Shown in pieces: positions 25,467-33,174 of a DNA stretch of 46,660 bases. The notes under the pieces were generated by a model. The model searched no databases and was not told the origin of the DNA. It worked only from the letters and a program-made list of their open reading frames with translations. The position numbers and the translations under genes were made by a program. The stretch is from an uncultured Kiloniellales bacterium (GTDB taxonomy: Bacteria > Pseudomonadota > Alphaproteobacteria > Kiloniellales > JAKSDN01). Where the stretch lies: positions 1-46,660 of the forward strand of contig CAMYKD010000045.1 of assembly GCA_947258885.1 (NCBI GenBank), given 5' to 3'. How positions within the stretch are numbered: position 1 is the first letter of the stretch; each line of letters starts with the position of its first letter.

Positions 25467-26594
25467 TCACGATCCGCGCTGTGCGACCCAGAGGGCCCAA
25501 ACGCCGTCCTTGACGACCTCGGATTGCAGCAAGCGGCGAAGTCTCCGATCGCCGGGGCCCTGTGAAAGGCAGAAGCTGTCGCCCTCCTTGCCAACGAACA
25601 TCGACCGTATTCGAGCCGGATCGGACTCCTCGACGAAGTAATGCATGAAATCGTCCCCGAAGGCCATGGTCAGGACGTGCTTGATCCTGCCGAGCGAGGC
25701 GTGCCTTTGTTTCGCCTGCGCCTGTGCATCGTGATCCTGTCCGGCCCCATCGGCCAGCCTGACGAAGTTCTTCGAGCACGACAGCCGGACGGCTGCCGCG
25801 TCCTCCGGCGACGCGGTCTTGGCCAGCGCCTTCTCAACGACCGCCCAGGGAGCGTCGACCTGCGCGCCCTGGTTCGGCGATATCCAGTCCCCCTGCTGGT
25901 CGTGAAGCCGACCGTCGACCTTCAGCGCGGTGCCGAACACGCCCTCGCCGAGCGGAATGGAAAGTTCATCGGGATGGGACGTGTGGTTGTCCAGCCAACC
26001 GTGCCTGAGCCCGTCCGCGACGTAGTCGAGAGCGTCCAGGACGATGCCTTCGTCGTCTGATCTCTCGTGCGAGAGCAGGAATCCCCGCGGCGTGTGGCGA
26101 AAGCCGAAGCCGAAGAAGCGCGAGGCGCCGCCGTCGAACCTGAACTCCGCGATCACGAATCTAGTGCCCAAATAGATCCATTCAGAGAGAAACCCGATCT
26201 CCGTCAGTCCAGCGATTTCCTTGCGGAAGTTGCGGGTCTCGGCGATCGCTTCTGCGCTGTCCGCGCCCGGAGCATAGAGTCGGAGCACTTGATCGTAGTC
26301 TTCCTTCAACACGTGCTCGACATACCGAATCACCACTTCCTGTACCGTGACGCTGTCTTTGCCAAATCCCTCGTCAAAGGCGACGTTGGCCAGAAACCCG
26401 TCGTAACGGACGAGCGCTTGGGTCGAGCCGGTCGGCTTCTCGGCTATCTCGATTTCGAGATGCTCTCCTGTGCTCCCCCCATGATAGTAGAGGGGCCATT
26501 GCACCCGGTTCAGCGAAACCGCGTGCATCGCTTGTGCAGCGGAGACGCTCAAGGCAAACGCTACGATCGCCAGAAAATAGTGGTGACAACGCAT
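25467..26594 (-). CDS. exported protein of unknown family, tandem paralogue 2
   Basis: 375 residues. ATG 26594 with GAGGGT eight bases upstream is preferred to the GTG at 26618, because it gives a clean signal peptide (YFLAIVAFALSVSAAQA, cut before MHAV). It is the paralogue of the downstream gene, collinear with it in all blocks: RYDGFLANV, VQEVVIRYVEHVLK, GFGFRHTPRGFLLSHER, DDEG, DWISPN, ESDPARIRSMFVGKEG, VVKDGVWALWVAQ. The two are separated by 178 bases with their own -10-like boxes, so they may be expressed separately. No recognised domain. Envelope or periplasmic location is likely; a role cannot be assigned. Confidence 0.7.
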   Translation of the reverse strand: MRCHHYFLAIVAFALSVSAAQAMHAVSLNRVQWPLYYHGGSTGEHLEIEIAEKPTGSTQALVRYDGFLANVAFDEGFGKDSVTVQEVVIRYVEHVLKEDYDQVLRLYAPGADSAEAIAETRNFRKEIAGLTEIGFLSEWIYLGTRFVIAEFRFDGGASRFFGFGFRHTPRGFLLSHERSDDEGIVLDALDYVADGLRHGWLDNHTSHPDELSIPLGEGVFGTALKVDGRLHDQQGDWISPNQGAQVDAPWAVVEKALAKTASPEDAAAVRLSCSKNFVRLADGAGQDHDAQAQAKQRHASLGRIKHVLTMAFGDDFMHYFVEESDPARIRSMFVGKEGDSFCLSQGPGDRRLRRLLQSEVVKDGVWALWVAQRGS

Positions 26595-26819
26595 TGATGT
26601 ACCCTCGCCTACTTTCACCTATTGATGGTAATATTTCAAGACATCCTCTCTATAGTATGCTATATCCAGTATATAATTACTTAAAATTGTGATTTATTAG
26701 TGCCATAGGCTCGATGCCAGCCATCGTCGGCCCTTTTCAAACTCGACCGTGGCGGGCGTGGTCGGACTGCTTTGACACCAAACGGCCGCACGGCGCCGCA
26801 CGGCGACCGTTTGCCGCGC
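26595..26819. promoter_or_regulatory. A/T-rich divergent intergenic region with inverted repeat
   Basis: This region separates the paralogue 2 gene (minus) and rnd (plus). It is among the most A/T-rich parts of the window. It contains a minus-strand TATACT box (26668-26673) and the inverted repeat TATAG-TATG-CTATA (26651-26664), a possible operator. No gene is seen in it. Confidence 0.4.
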
Positions 26820-26848
26820 TTTCACCAACCGGCTTTTGCCTGTATACC
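26820..26848 (+). promoter_or_regulatory. candidate promoter of rnd, TTTCAC-N17-TATACC
   Basis: -35 TTTCAC (26820-26825) and -10 TATACC (26843-26848) with a 17-base spacer. Transcription would begin at about 26855, two bases before the ATG, and no Shine-Dalgarno sequence is seen, which predicts a leaderless mRNA. Confidence 0.45.
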
Positions 26849-26856
26849 GCTGGGCC

Positions 26857-28026
26857 ATGACGCTCATCTGCGATTCGGCCGAACTCGCCGCCTTCTGCAC
26901 GCGCCAGGCCGAGGCCGACTTCATCACGGTCGATACCGAATTTCTGCGCGACACGACCTATTGGCCCAAGCTCTGCCTGGTGCAGATCGGCGGCCCGGAG
27001 GAGGTCGCGGCGATCGACACCCTGGCGCCGGACATCGACCTCGCCCCCATGACCGATCTGCTGGGCAACACCAAGCTGCTCAAGGTGTTCCACTCGGCGC
27101 GCCAGGACATGGAGATTTTCTACCACATGACGGGCCGCCTGCCGGCGCCGATCTTCGACACCCAGGTGGCCGCCATGGTGTGCGGCTTCGGCGATTCGGT
27201 CGGCTACGAGACCCTGGCCCGCAAGCTGGCCGGCGCCAGCGTCGACAAGGCCTCGCGCTTCGCCGACTGGTCGCGCCGGCCGCTGACCAAGCGCCAGCTC
27301 GACTACGCGCTGGCCGACGTCGTGCACCTGCGGCCGGTCTACAAGAAGCTCAAGAACAAGCTGGACCGCAACGGCCGGGCCGAGTGGCTCAAGGAAGAGA
27401 TGGACGTGCTCACGACCCCGGCGACCTACGCCCTCGAGCCCAAAACCGCGTGGCAGCGGCTCAAGACCCGCTCGAACGACCGCCGGTACCTGGCGGTCAT
27501 GCGGACGCTCGCCGCCTGGCGGGAAACCGAGGCGCAACGCCGGGACGTGCCGCGGGGCCGGGTGCTGCGCGACGAGCAGCTGTTCGATATCGCGGCCCAC
27601 ACGCCCAAGAACATCGAGGAGCTGGCGCGCACCCGCGGGCTGGGCCGCGATCTGGCCCGGGGCCGGATCGGACAGGCGATCCTCGAGGCGGTCCAGGCCG
27701 GGCTCGCCGTGCCCGAGGGCGACCGCCCCATGCCGGCGCCCAGATCGGACCTGCCGAAAGGGCTCGGTCCCGTGATCGACCTCCTGAAGGTGCTGCTCAA
27801 GATGAGGTGCGAAGAGCACCACGTGGCCCAGCGCCTGGTGGCGAGCACGGCCGACCTGGAGCGCATCGCCGCCGACGACGAGGCGCCGGTGCCGGCCCTC
27901 AAGGGTTGGCGCCGCAAGGTCTTCGGGGCCGACGCGCTGGCGCTGAAGCAGGGGCGCCTGGCGCTCGGCTCCGACGGCAAGACGATCACAGTGGTGCCGG
28001 TCGGTCCGCCCCGCGCCGCCCAGTGA
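26857..28026 (+). CDS. rnd: ribonuclease D
   Basis: 389 residues from ATG 26857 (the TTG seven codons upstream would lie across the -10 box). A DEDDy exonuclease domain is complete: FITVDTEFLRD (Asp, Glu), HSARQDMEIF (Asp) and the Tyr/Asp pair in YALADVVHL. An HRDC domain follows around residues 210-290 (LAAWRETEAQRRDVPRGRVL, IEELARTRGLGRDLARG). It trims 3' ends of tRNA precursors and other stable RNAs. Such a gene is commonly found near aspS and ppx in alphaproteobacteria; here accessory genes separate it from both. Confidence 0.93.
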   Translation: MTLICDSAELAAFCTRQAEADFITVDTEFLRDTTYWPKLCLVQIGGPEEVAAIDTLAPDIDLAPMTDLLGNTKLLKVFHSARQDMEIFYHMTGRLPAPIFDTQVAAMVCGFGDSVGYETLARKLAGASVDKASRFADWSRRPLTKRQLDYALADVVHLRPVYKKLKNKLDRNGRAEWLKEEMDVLTTPATYALEPKTAWQRLKTRSNDRRYLAVMRTLAAWRETEAQRRDVPRGRVLRDEQLFDIAAHTPKNIEELARTRGLGRDLARGRIGQAILEAVQAGLAVPEGDRPMPAPRSDLPKGLGPVIDLLKVLLKMRCEEHHVAQRLVASTADLERIAADDEAPVPALKGWRRKVFGADALALKQGRLALGSDGKTITVVPVGPPRAAQ

Positions 28027-28074
28027 TTGGGCGGCGGGCCTTCAGCCGGGACAAGATGAAACCGGAGCGACCCT

Positions 28075-29862
28075 CTACTCCGCCGCTACTTCGACGCCGG
28101 ACTCGGCCCGCCGCGGACGCGCCTTCCGCGCAGCGCCCCTGGCCGATTCGGTCGCTTCGAAGATCTCCAGCTCGCCCAGGTCTCGGTCACCCGCCGGCGC
28201 GAGCGCGCGATCCATGTAGTGCCGTTTCGCGGGATCTCTGGTCACCCGCCGACAGGCGCGTGCATAGGTCCAGGCAAGCGCTCCGAGGCGCGCGTGCTTG
28301 CGGACGAACTCCCAAGCATAGCGGAGATGGAAGACCACCGGATTTTCGACCGGCAAGCCGGGCCGGCGGTCCTTGCGGTACTTGCGTCTGAGCAGCCCGC
28401 CCTGGAGGGGGTGCACGCCTTCGACGGTCTGGCATCCGTAGAACCACAAAGCCAGGATCAGGATCGCGCTCGGCTCGAGGCCGCAGGCGGCGGCCCGCCG
28501 CATCACGGTCTCGACATGGTCTGGCGTGTAGAACGCATCCCAGGCCCGTCGATAGGTCTTCCGGAAATCCTCGTCGGACATGAGCGGATGGCCGGTGCAA
28601 ACGTGCTCCAGGTCGTACTTGTTCAAGTCCGGATCCATCCAGACGCCCTTTGCGTCCAGCGATCGGTGGTCTTCGGATCCGGGCAGCGGGGTCAGGGAAA
28701 AGAATTCGACCAGGTCGACCGGCAGCTCGCGCTTGATGATCTCGATGTCCCGCATGACGCGCTCGGGCGTGTCGTTCGGCAGCCCGATGATGTAGCCGCA
28801 GTAGGTCATCGCCCGAACGGCCTTCCACGCCTGCAGCATGGCGCGGTATTCGGCGATCCGGTTCTGTTTCTTCTTCGCGGCGAGCAGATTGTCGGGATTG
28901 ATGTTCTCGAGCCCGATGAAGACGCGCCGCACGCCGGCGCGACCCGCCTTCTCGACAAAGCCCGGTATCAGATGGCAGAGGGTGTCGACCTGGATGATGA
29001 AATCGAAGCGCATGCCCTGTCGCTCGCGCAGCTCGATGATCCGGTCGAAAATCGCTTCCCAGTTCCTGTTGCGGGCGAAGTTGTCGTCGGTGATGAAGAA
29101 GCTCGATACGCCCTGGGCGCGGTTCTCGCGGAGGATCTTCTCGATGTCGTCGGCCGTCCGGTAGCGCGACTTGCGGCCCTGGACATTGATGATGGTGCAG
29201 AAGCTGCACTGAAACGGGCAGCCGCGCCCGGAGTCGAAGCTCGTGCGCGCATCGATGTTCCGTCTGACCCGGTTCCTGGGCAGGATCGGGATCGGCGTGC
29301 CCTCGAGGCCGGGCAAGTCCGAGAGATGGTCGTAAAGCGGTTTGAGCTCGTTTCGATAGGCGTCCGCGAGCACCTCCTCGAACCGGCCCTCGGCCTCGCC
29401 CGCGAAGATCGAGATGCCCAGGTCCCAGGCCTCCCGGATCCCGGGGGGAGGCTCGGGCAGCATGGACAGCGAGCCGCTGACGTGGAAGCCGCCGATGCAG
29501 ACCGGAATGCCGGCGGCCCGTAGCGGCCGGGCGATGTCCATGGCCCGCGGGAACTGGTTGGTTTGCACGCCGACCAGGGCCACGAGGCCCCTGCCCCCGC
29601 CTGCTTGGATCGCGCGGATAATCTTCTTCGGCTGAATGCGGGTGTTGGTCTCGTCCTGAGCGGTGATTCGGATATCGACGCTCTCGCCGAGGGTCTCGCG
29701 GTCAATACAATCGAGCGCAATACCGTTCAGCGCCGCCATGGTGTTCGACGGGATTTCCGAGCGCGCCCACTGAATCACATAGCCGTCGTCGTCGTAGTGC
29801 GACGGCTTGATAAGGTACAGGTTGAATGGCTCGCAACGCTGGCAGCCTCCGATGTCTGGCAT
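28075..29862 (-). CDS. B12-binding-domain-type radical SAM protein
   Basis: 595 residues; ATG 29862 behind GAGGTG. Residues ~1-160 resemble a degenerate cobalamin-binding domain (GLVALVGVQTNQFPRAMDIA, IPVCIGGFHVSG) without the DxHxxG motif, so it may not hold B12. Residues ~205-430 are the radical SAM core with CPFQCSFC (CX3CX2C), FFITDDNFARN, FIGLENINPDNL and YIIGLPNDT. The C-terminal ~150 residues include a basic, helical part (LLRRKYRKDRR, FHLRYAWEFVRKHARLGALA) and a disordered basic tail. Similar proteins modify lipids or methylate small molecules, but the substrate here is unknown. It is convergent with rnd, 48 bases apart. Confidence 0.85.
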   Translation of the reverse strand: MPDIGGCQRCEPFNLYLIKPSHYDDDGYVIQWARSEIPSNTMAALNGIALDCIDRETLGESVDIRITAQDETNTRIQPKKIIRAIQAGGGRGLVALVGVQTNQFPRAMDIARPLRAAGIPVCIGGFHVSGSLSMLPEPPPGIREAWDLGISIFAGEAEGRFEEVLADAYRNELKPLYDHLSDLPGLEGTPIPILPRNRVRRNIDARTSFDSGRGCPFQCSFCTIINVQGRKSRYRTADDIEKILRENRAQGVSSFFITDDNFARNRNWEAIFDRIIELRERQGMRFDFIIQVDTLCHLIPGFVEKAGRAGVRRVFIGLENINPDNLLAAKKKQNRIAEYRAMLQAWKAVRAMTYCGYIIGLPNDTPERVMRDIEIIKRELPVDLVEFFSLTPLPGSEDHRSLDAKGVWMDPDLNKYDLEHVCTGHPLMSDEDFRKTYRRAWDAFYTPDHVETVMRRAAACGLEPSAILILALWFYGCQTVEGVHPLQGGLLRRKYRKDRRPGLPVENPVVFHLRYAWEFVRKHARLGALAWTYARACRRVTRDPAKRHYMDRALAPAGDRDLGELEIFEATESARGAARKARPRRAESGVEVAAE

Positions 29863-29987
29863 GGCACCTCAATCTATCAGGAATTCCCCGCAGCATTTGT
29901 GTCGTGCAATCTACACCACTACGCATCGAGCGCGGTAGAGTAATCGCACGTCGCTGCCACAGGGGCTCCCTGCGCCGAGGCGCCGGT

Positions 29988-30275
29988 TCAGATCAGGTCC
30001 CGGCGTGTCTGGAGATATTCTTCCCGCTCGACCTCGCCGCGGGCATAGCGCAGCTCGAGGGCGGCGAGCGCCGGCTCGCGTCCGCCGGGGCGGCCGCCTT
30101 CCGGAGCGGCCGGGAGCGGTGCGACGAGCCCCCAGAGATACCGGACAAGCAGGACGAAGGCCGCGGCCAGAAGGAAAACGAAGACAAGCCCGAAGATGCC
30201 GTGCAGCCCCATGCCCAGTGTCCAGCCGAAACCGTCCAAGCCGAACCCTGCGTCATGGCCATAGCTGTTCCACAT
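29988..30275 (-). CDS. SHOCT domain-containing small membrane protein
   Basis: 95 residues. An N-terminal Gly/aromatic-rich segment (MWNSYGHDAGFGLDGFGW) leads into one membrane helix (GIFGLVFVFLLAAAFVLLVR), a Pro/Gly-rich linker and a C-terminal SHOCT motif (ALAALELRYARGEVEREEYL). SHOCT segments are short oligomerisation or targeting modules. It lies downstream of the Met/His/Gly-rich exported protein, separated by a strong hairpin, and is likely co-transcribed with it. SHOCT proteins of this kind are often close to metal-stress genes; a role in metal response is inferred from context. Confidence 0.8.
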   Translation of the reverse strand: MWNSYGHDAGFGLDGFGWTLGMGLHGIFGLVFVFLLAAAFVLLVRYLWGLVAPLPAAPEGGRPGGREPALAALELRYARGEVEREEYLQTRRDLI

Positions 30276-30300
30276 GATCCACGCTCCCTAGGTGGGGGCG

Positions 30301-30331
30301 GGCGGCCGGTCCGTCGCGCGGACCGGCCGCC
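30301..30331 (-). promoter_or_regulatory. 13-bp perfect intercistronic hairpin
   Basis: GGCGGCCGGTCCG and CGGACCGGCCGCC pair perfectly around a five-base loop. It lies ten bases downstream of the Met/His/Gly-rich protein gene and 26 bases upstream of the SHOCT gene, both on the minus strand. No U-run follows, so it probably attenuates or stabilises rather than stops transcription fully. Confidence 0.6.
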
Positions 30332-30341
30332 GCCCGAAGTG

Positions 30342-30794
30342 TCATTCGCCCCGGGTCACGCGCCCGCTGTGACGGTCGAACACCAGGCGCTCGACCAGCG
30401 ATCCGTCCTTGGTGACGATCTCGCCGACGATGGCGTCCTCGCCCTGTTCGCTGACCTCGCCGAGCTTGAGACGGTCGTTGCCCATCCAGCCGAGCCGGCG
30501 CTCCAGGAGCTTGGTCACGTCCTCGACCGAAAGCTCCTCGCCGGACGCCGCCTGGCCCAGGGGGCAGTCGCCGTGGGCGCCGGGGCCAAAGCCCATCATG
30601 CCGGGGCCCATGTGGCCAAACCTGCCGCCGCCCCAGCCCGGGCCCATCCCGCCGTAACCCATGTGGCCCATCATGCCGGGGCCGCCCTGATAGGCGCCGC
30701 CGCCCGGTCCATGGGCGATACTGGGGGCGGAAAACGCCGCTGCGGCAAGGGCGATGGCGACCGCGGCGGTGATCGTGAGAGTTCTGCGTTTCAT
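30342..30794 (-). CDS. exported Met/His/Gly-rich protein, putative metal-binding
   Basis: 150 residues. Signal peptide residues 1-27 (AAVAIALAAAAFSAPSIAHG). Residues 28-75 are built from Gly with Met and His (GGPGMMGHMGYGGMGPGWGG, then FGHMGPGMMGFGPGAHGDC), a composition typical of copper- or silver-handling periplasmic proteins. The C-terminal ~60 residues are an ordered domain (ELSVEDVTKLLERRLGWMGN, DAIVGEIVTKDGSLVERLVF) ending in DRHSGRVTRGE, with resemblance to PepSY-like small domains. It is divergent from the two-component system, whose sensor carries its own Met/His-rich periplasmic stretch. Metal binding is inferred from composition and context. Confidence 0.75.
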   Translation of the reverse strand: MKRRTLTITAAVAIALAAAAFSAPSIAHGPGGGAYQGGPGMMGHMGYGGMGPGWGGGRFGHMGPGMMGFGPGAHGDCPLGQAASGEELSVEDVTKLLERRLGWMGNDRLKLGEVSEQGEDAIVGEIVTKDGSLVERLVFDRHSGRVTRGE

Positions 30795-30954
30795 GGTTCT
30801 GTCCTCTGATTGGCGTTTACAACTGGCGACAGTGAACCACCGCCGTGTTGCACCGGAATGTCACGGCCGGGCTTTCTTGTAACAGCGTGTTACAGGACGG
30901 CCCGCCGCAACATCCCGTAACCAAAAATCTGCCGTGGCCGGGACCGCGCCAAGG

Positions 30955-30960
30955 TATAGT
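30955..30960 (+). promoter_or_regulatory. -10 box TATAGT directly before the response regulator gene
   Basis: TATAGT ends six bases before the ATG at 30967, so transcription starting at the usual distance would begin at or next to the start codon (leaderless mRNA). No good -35 box is seen, which fits a promoter that needs an activator, perhaps the regulator itself. Confidence 0.4.
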
Positions 30961-30966
30961 CCGGCC

Positions 30967-31710
30967 ATGGAAGGCTCGCCGCACATCCTTATCGTCGACG
31001 ACGACCGCGAGATCCGCGACCTCCTGGCCCGGTTCCTGGACAAGCACGGGCTGCGCGTCGCCACGGCAGCAGACGGACGGGAAATGCAGCAGGTGCTGGA
31101 CGGCAGCCGGATCGACCTGATCGTGCTCGACCTGATGCTGCCCGGCGAGGACGGGCTGACCCTGTGCCGCAATCTGCGGGCCAAATCGCGCATCCCCGTC
31201 ATCATGCTGACGGCCATGGGCGAGGAGACCGACCGCATCGTCGGCCTGGAGATGGGCGCCGACGACTACCTGGCCAAGCCGTTCAACCCGCGCGAGCTTC
31301 TGGCGCGCATCAAGGCGGTTCTGCGCCGGGCCGGAGAGGCCCCCGCGGCGGCACCTGTCGAAGGCGGCGCCGTGCTGGAGTTCGCCGGCTGGACCCTCGA
31401 CCCGGAGCGCCGCGAGCTACAGCGGCCCGACGGCATCATGGTGCCGCTCAGCAGCGGCGAATACGAGCTCCTGGCGGTTTTCGCCACGCACCCCGGCCGC
31501 GTGCTCAGCCGCGACCAGCTCCTGGACCTGGCGCGCGGCCGGGAGGCGCAGCCCTTCGACCGCAGCATCGACGTGCAGGTCAGCCGCCTGCGCCGCAAGA
31601 TCGAGGCCGAGCCCCAGGACCCCGCGCTGATCAAGACCGTGCGGAACGGCGGCTACACCTTCACGCCGAGCGTCCGGCGCCGGCAGAGGTCGGAACGGGG
31701 CCAGGCATGA
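30967..31710 (+). CDS. OmpR-family response regulator
   Basis: 247 residues from ATG 30967; the upstream part of the frame would contain the promoter. REC domain residues 1-125: acidic DDD near residue 12, phospho-acceptor Asp in VLDLMLPGEDG (~51), Thr in MLTAMGEE and Lys in LAKPFNPRE. C-terminal winged helix residues ~140-240 with FDRSIDVQVSRLRRKIE and TVRNGGYTF. The gene overlaps the kinase gene by four bases (ATGA), so the two form a two-component pair. Likely targets are the divergent Met/His/Gly-rich gene and its own promoter, inferred from position. Confidence 0.92.
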   Translation: MEGSPHILIVDDDREIRDLLARFLDKHGLRVATAADGREMQQVLDGSRIDLIVLDLMLPGEDGLTLCRNLRAKSRIPVIMLTAMGEETDRIVGLEMGADDYLAKPFNPRELLARIKAVLRRAGEAPAAAPVEGGAVLEFAGWTLDPERRELQRPDGIMVPLSSGEYELLAVFATHPGRVLSRDQLLDLARGREAQPFDRSIDVQVSRLRRKIEAEPQDPALIKTVRNGGYTFTPSVRRRQRSERGQA

Positions 31711-33158
31711 GGATCTCCCCGAAAAGCCTGGCCGGCCGGACCCTGTTGGTGCTCCTGGTCGGCTTGACCCTATCCAACCTGATCGGCCTGGCGATCTATT
31801 CCGGGGAACGCCACCTGGCCTTGACGACGCAGAGCGGCCGCAACGTCGCCGAGCGCATCGCCACGGTCTTCACAACCTTCGAGGAGGCTGAACCGCCTGC
31901 CCGCCGGACCCTGGCGCGCTCGATGTGGGCGCCCGGGTTCAGCGTCCTTTGGGCAGAGCAGAGCGCGATCCCGACCGAGGACCGGACCTGGCGCGCCGGC
32001 CTGATACGCGCCGCGATCAGCGGCGCCATCGGCGACTTCCCCACGGACCGGATCCGCGTCGTCCAGCGGGAAACCGGGGGCCTGGGCCCGCCACAGGTCC
32101 GGGCCGGTAGACGCCGCGGCTCCTGGATGGCCGGCGAGATGCACATGCGCCACATGCGGGACAGGGGCATGGCCGGGCCGATGACCGGGCCGATGGAGCA
32201 CATGATGCGGGCCTGGCAGGCCGGGCAGGTTCTCGAAGCCTCGCTGCAGCTGACCGACGGCAGCTGGCTCAACTTCGCGCTCCTGACGGCCCGCCCGGAG
32301 CCCCTGTGGTCGTTCCGCCTCCTGCTGTCCATTCTGGTCATGACGGTGGGCGTGATCGCGCTTTCCATCTGGGCGGTGCGCCGCGCGACCAAACCGCTGG
32401 CCGCGTTCTCGCAGGCCGCCGAGCGGCTGGGCCGGGACGTGAACGCGCCGCCGGTCACGGAAGCGGGTCCCAGCGAGGTCAGCCAGCTGGCACGTGCCTT
32501 CAACGAGATGCAGCGCCGCCTCGGGTCCTTCATCCGCGACCGGACTCAGATGCTGGCGGCCATCTCGCACGACCTGCGCACGCCGATCACCCGGCTGCGC
32601 CTGCGCTCGGACTTCGTGGAGGACGAGGAGCAGCGGCAGAAGATGCTGGCCGACCTGGAGCAGATGGAAACGATGATCGCTACCACCCTGGCCTTCGCCC
32701 GCGAGGAGGCCGACGAGGAGCCGCGCAGGCCCTTCGACCTCGCGGTCCTGCTTCACGACCTCTGCGACGCGGCCTCGGACAGCGGCCACGCCGTCGCCTA
32801 TCGCGGCGCGGCGGCCGCGACCTACACGGGCCGGCCGGTGGCCCTGAAGCGGGTGTTCGCCAACCTGGTCGACAACGCGGTCAACTACGGCGGCGGCGGC
32901 GAGGTATCGCTGGCAAGCGCAGCAGACCGGGTGACCGTTACGGTCGAGGACAACGGGCCGGGCATCCCAGAAGACCAGATGGACAAGGTGTTCCAGCCGT
33001 TCTATAGGCTCGAGGGCTCGCGCAGCCGCGACACCGGCGGCGTTGGCCTCGGCCTGGCCTCCGTGCGTTCCATCGTCCGCGCCCACGGCGGCGAGGTGTT
33101 GTTGGCCAACCGGAAAGAGGGCGGGCTGCGCGTCACCGTCGACCTGCCCTACGGCTGA
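31707..33158 (+). CDS. sensor histidine kinase with Met/His-rich periplasmic segment
   Basis: 483 residues. First membrane helix ~11-31, periplasmic domain ~32-200, second helix ~203-223, HAMP (~224-276), HisKA with AAISHDLRTPITRLRLR (phospho-acceptor His ~292) and HATPase_c with N-box LVDNAVNYGG, DNGPGIP and GVGLGLASV. Residues 141-167 of the periplasmic domain hold nine Met and three His (GEMHMRHMRDRG, MAGPMTGPMEHMM), a composition suited to sense Cu(I)/Ag(I) or similar soft metals. Its partner regulator overlaps it. The nearest divergent gene encodes a Met/His/Gly-rich exported protein. The metal-sensing role is inferred. Confidence 0.9.
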   Translation: MRISPKSLAGRTLLVLLVGLTLSNLIGLAIYSGERHLALTTQSGRNVAERIATVFTTFEEAEPPARRTLARSMWAPGFSVLWAEQSAIPTEDRTWRAGLIRAAISGAIGDFPTDRIRVVQRETGGLGPPQVRAGRRRGSWMAGEMHMRHMRDRGMAGPMTGPMEHMMRAWQAGQVLEASLQLTDGSWLNFALLTARPEPLWSFRLLLSILVMTVGVIALSIWAVRRATKPLAAFSQAAERLGRDVNAPPVTEAGPSEVSQLARAFNEMQRRLGSFIRDRTQMLAAISHDLRTPITRLRLRSDFVEDEEQRQKMLADLEQMETMIATTLAFAREEADEEPRRPFDLAVLLHDLCDAASDSGHAVAYRGAAAATYTGRPVALKRVFANLVDNAVNYGGGGEVSLASAADRVTVTVEDNGPGIPEDQMDKVFQPFYRLEGSRSRDTGGVGLGLASVRSIVRAHGGEVLLANRKEGGLRVTVDLPYG

Positions 33159-33174
33159 AGGTCGAGGCCGTTTT

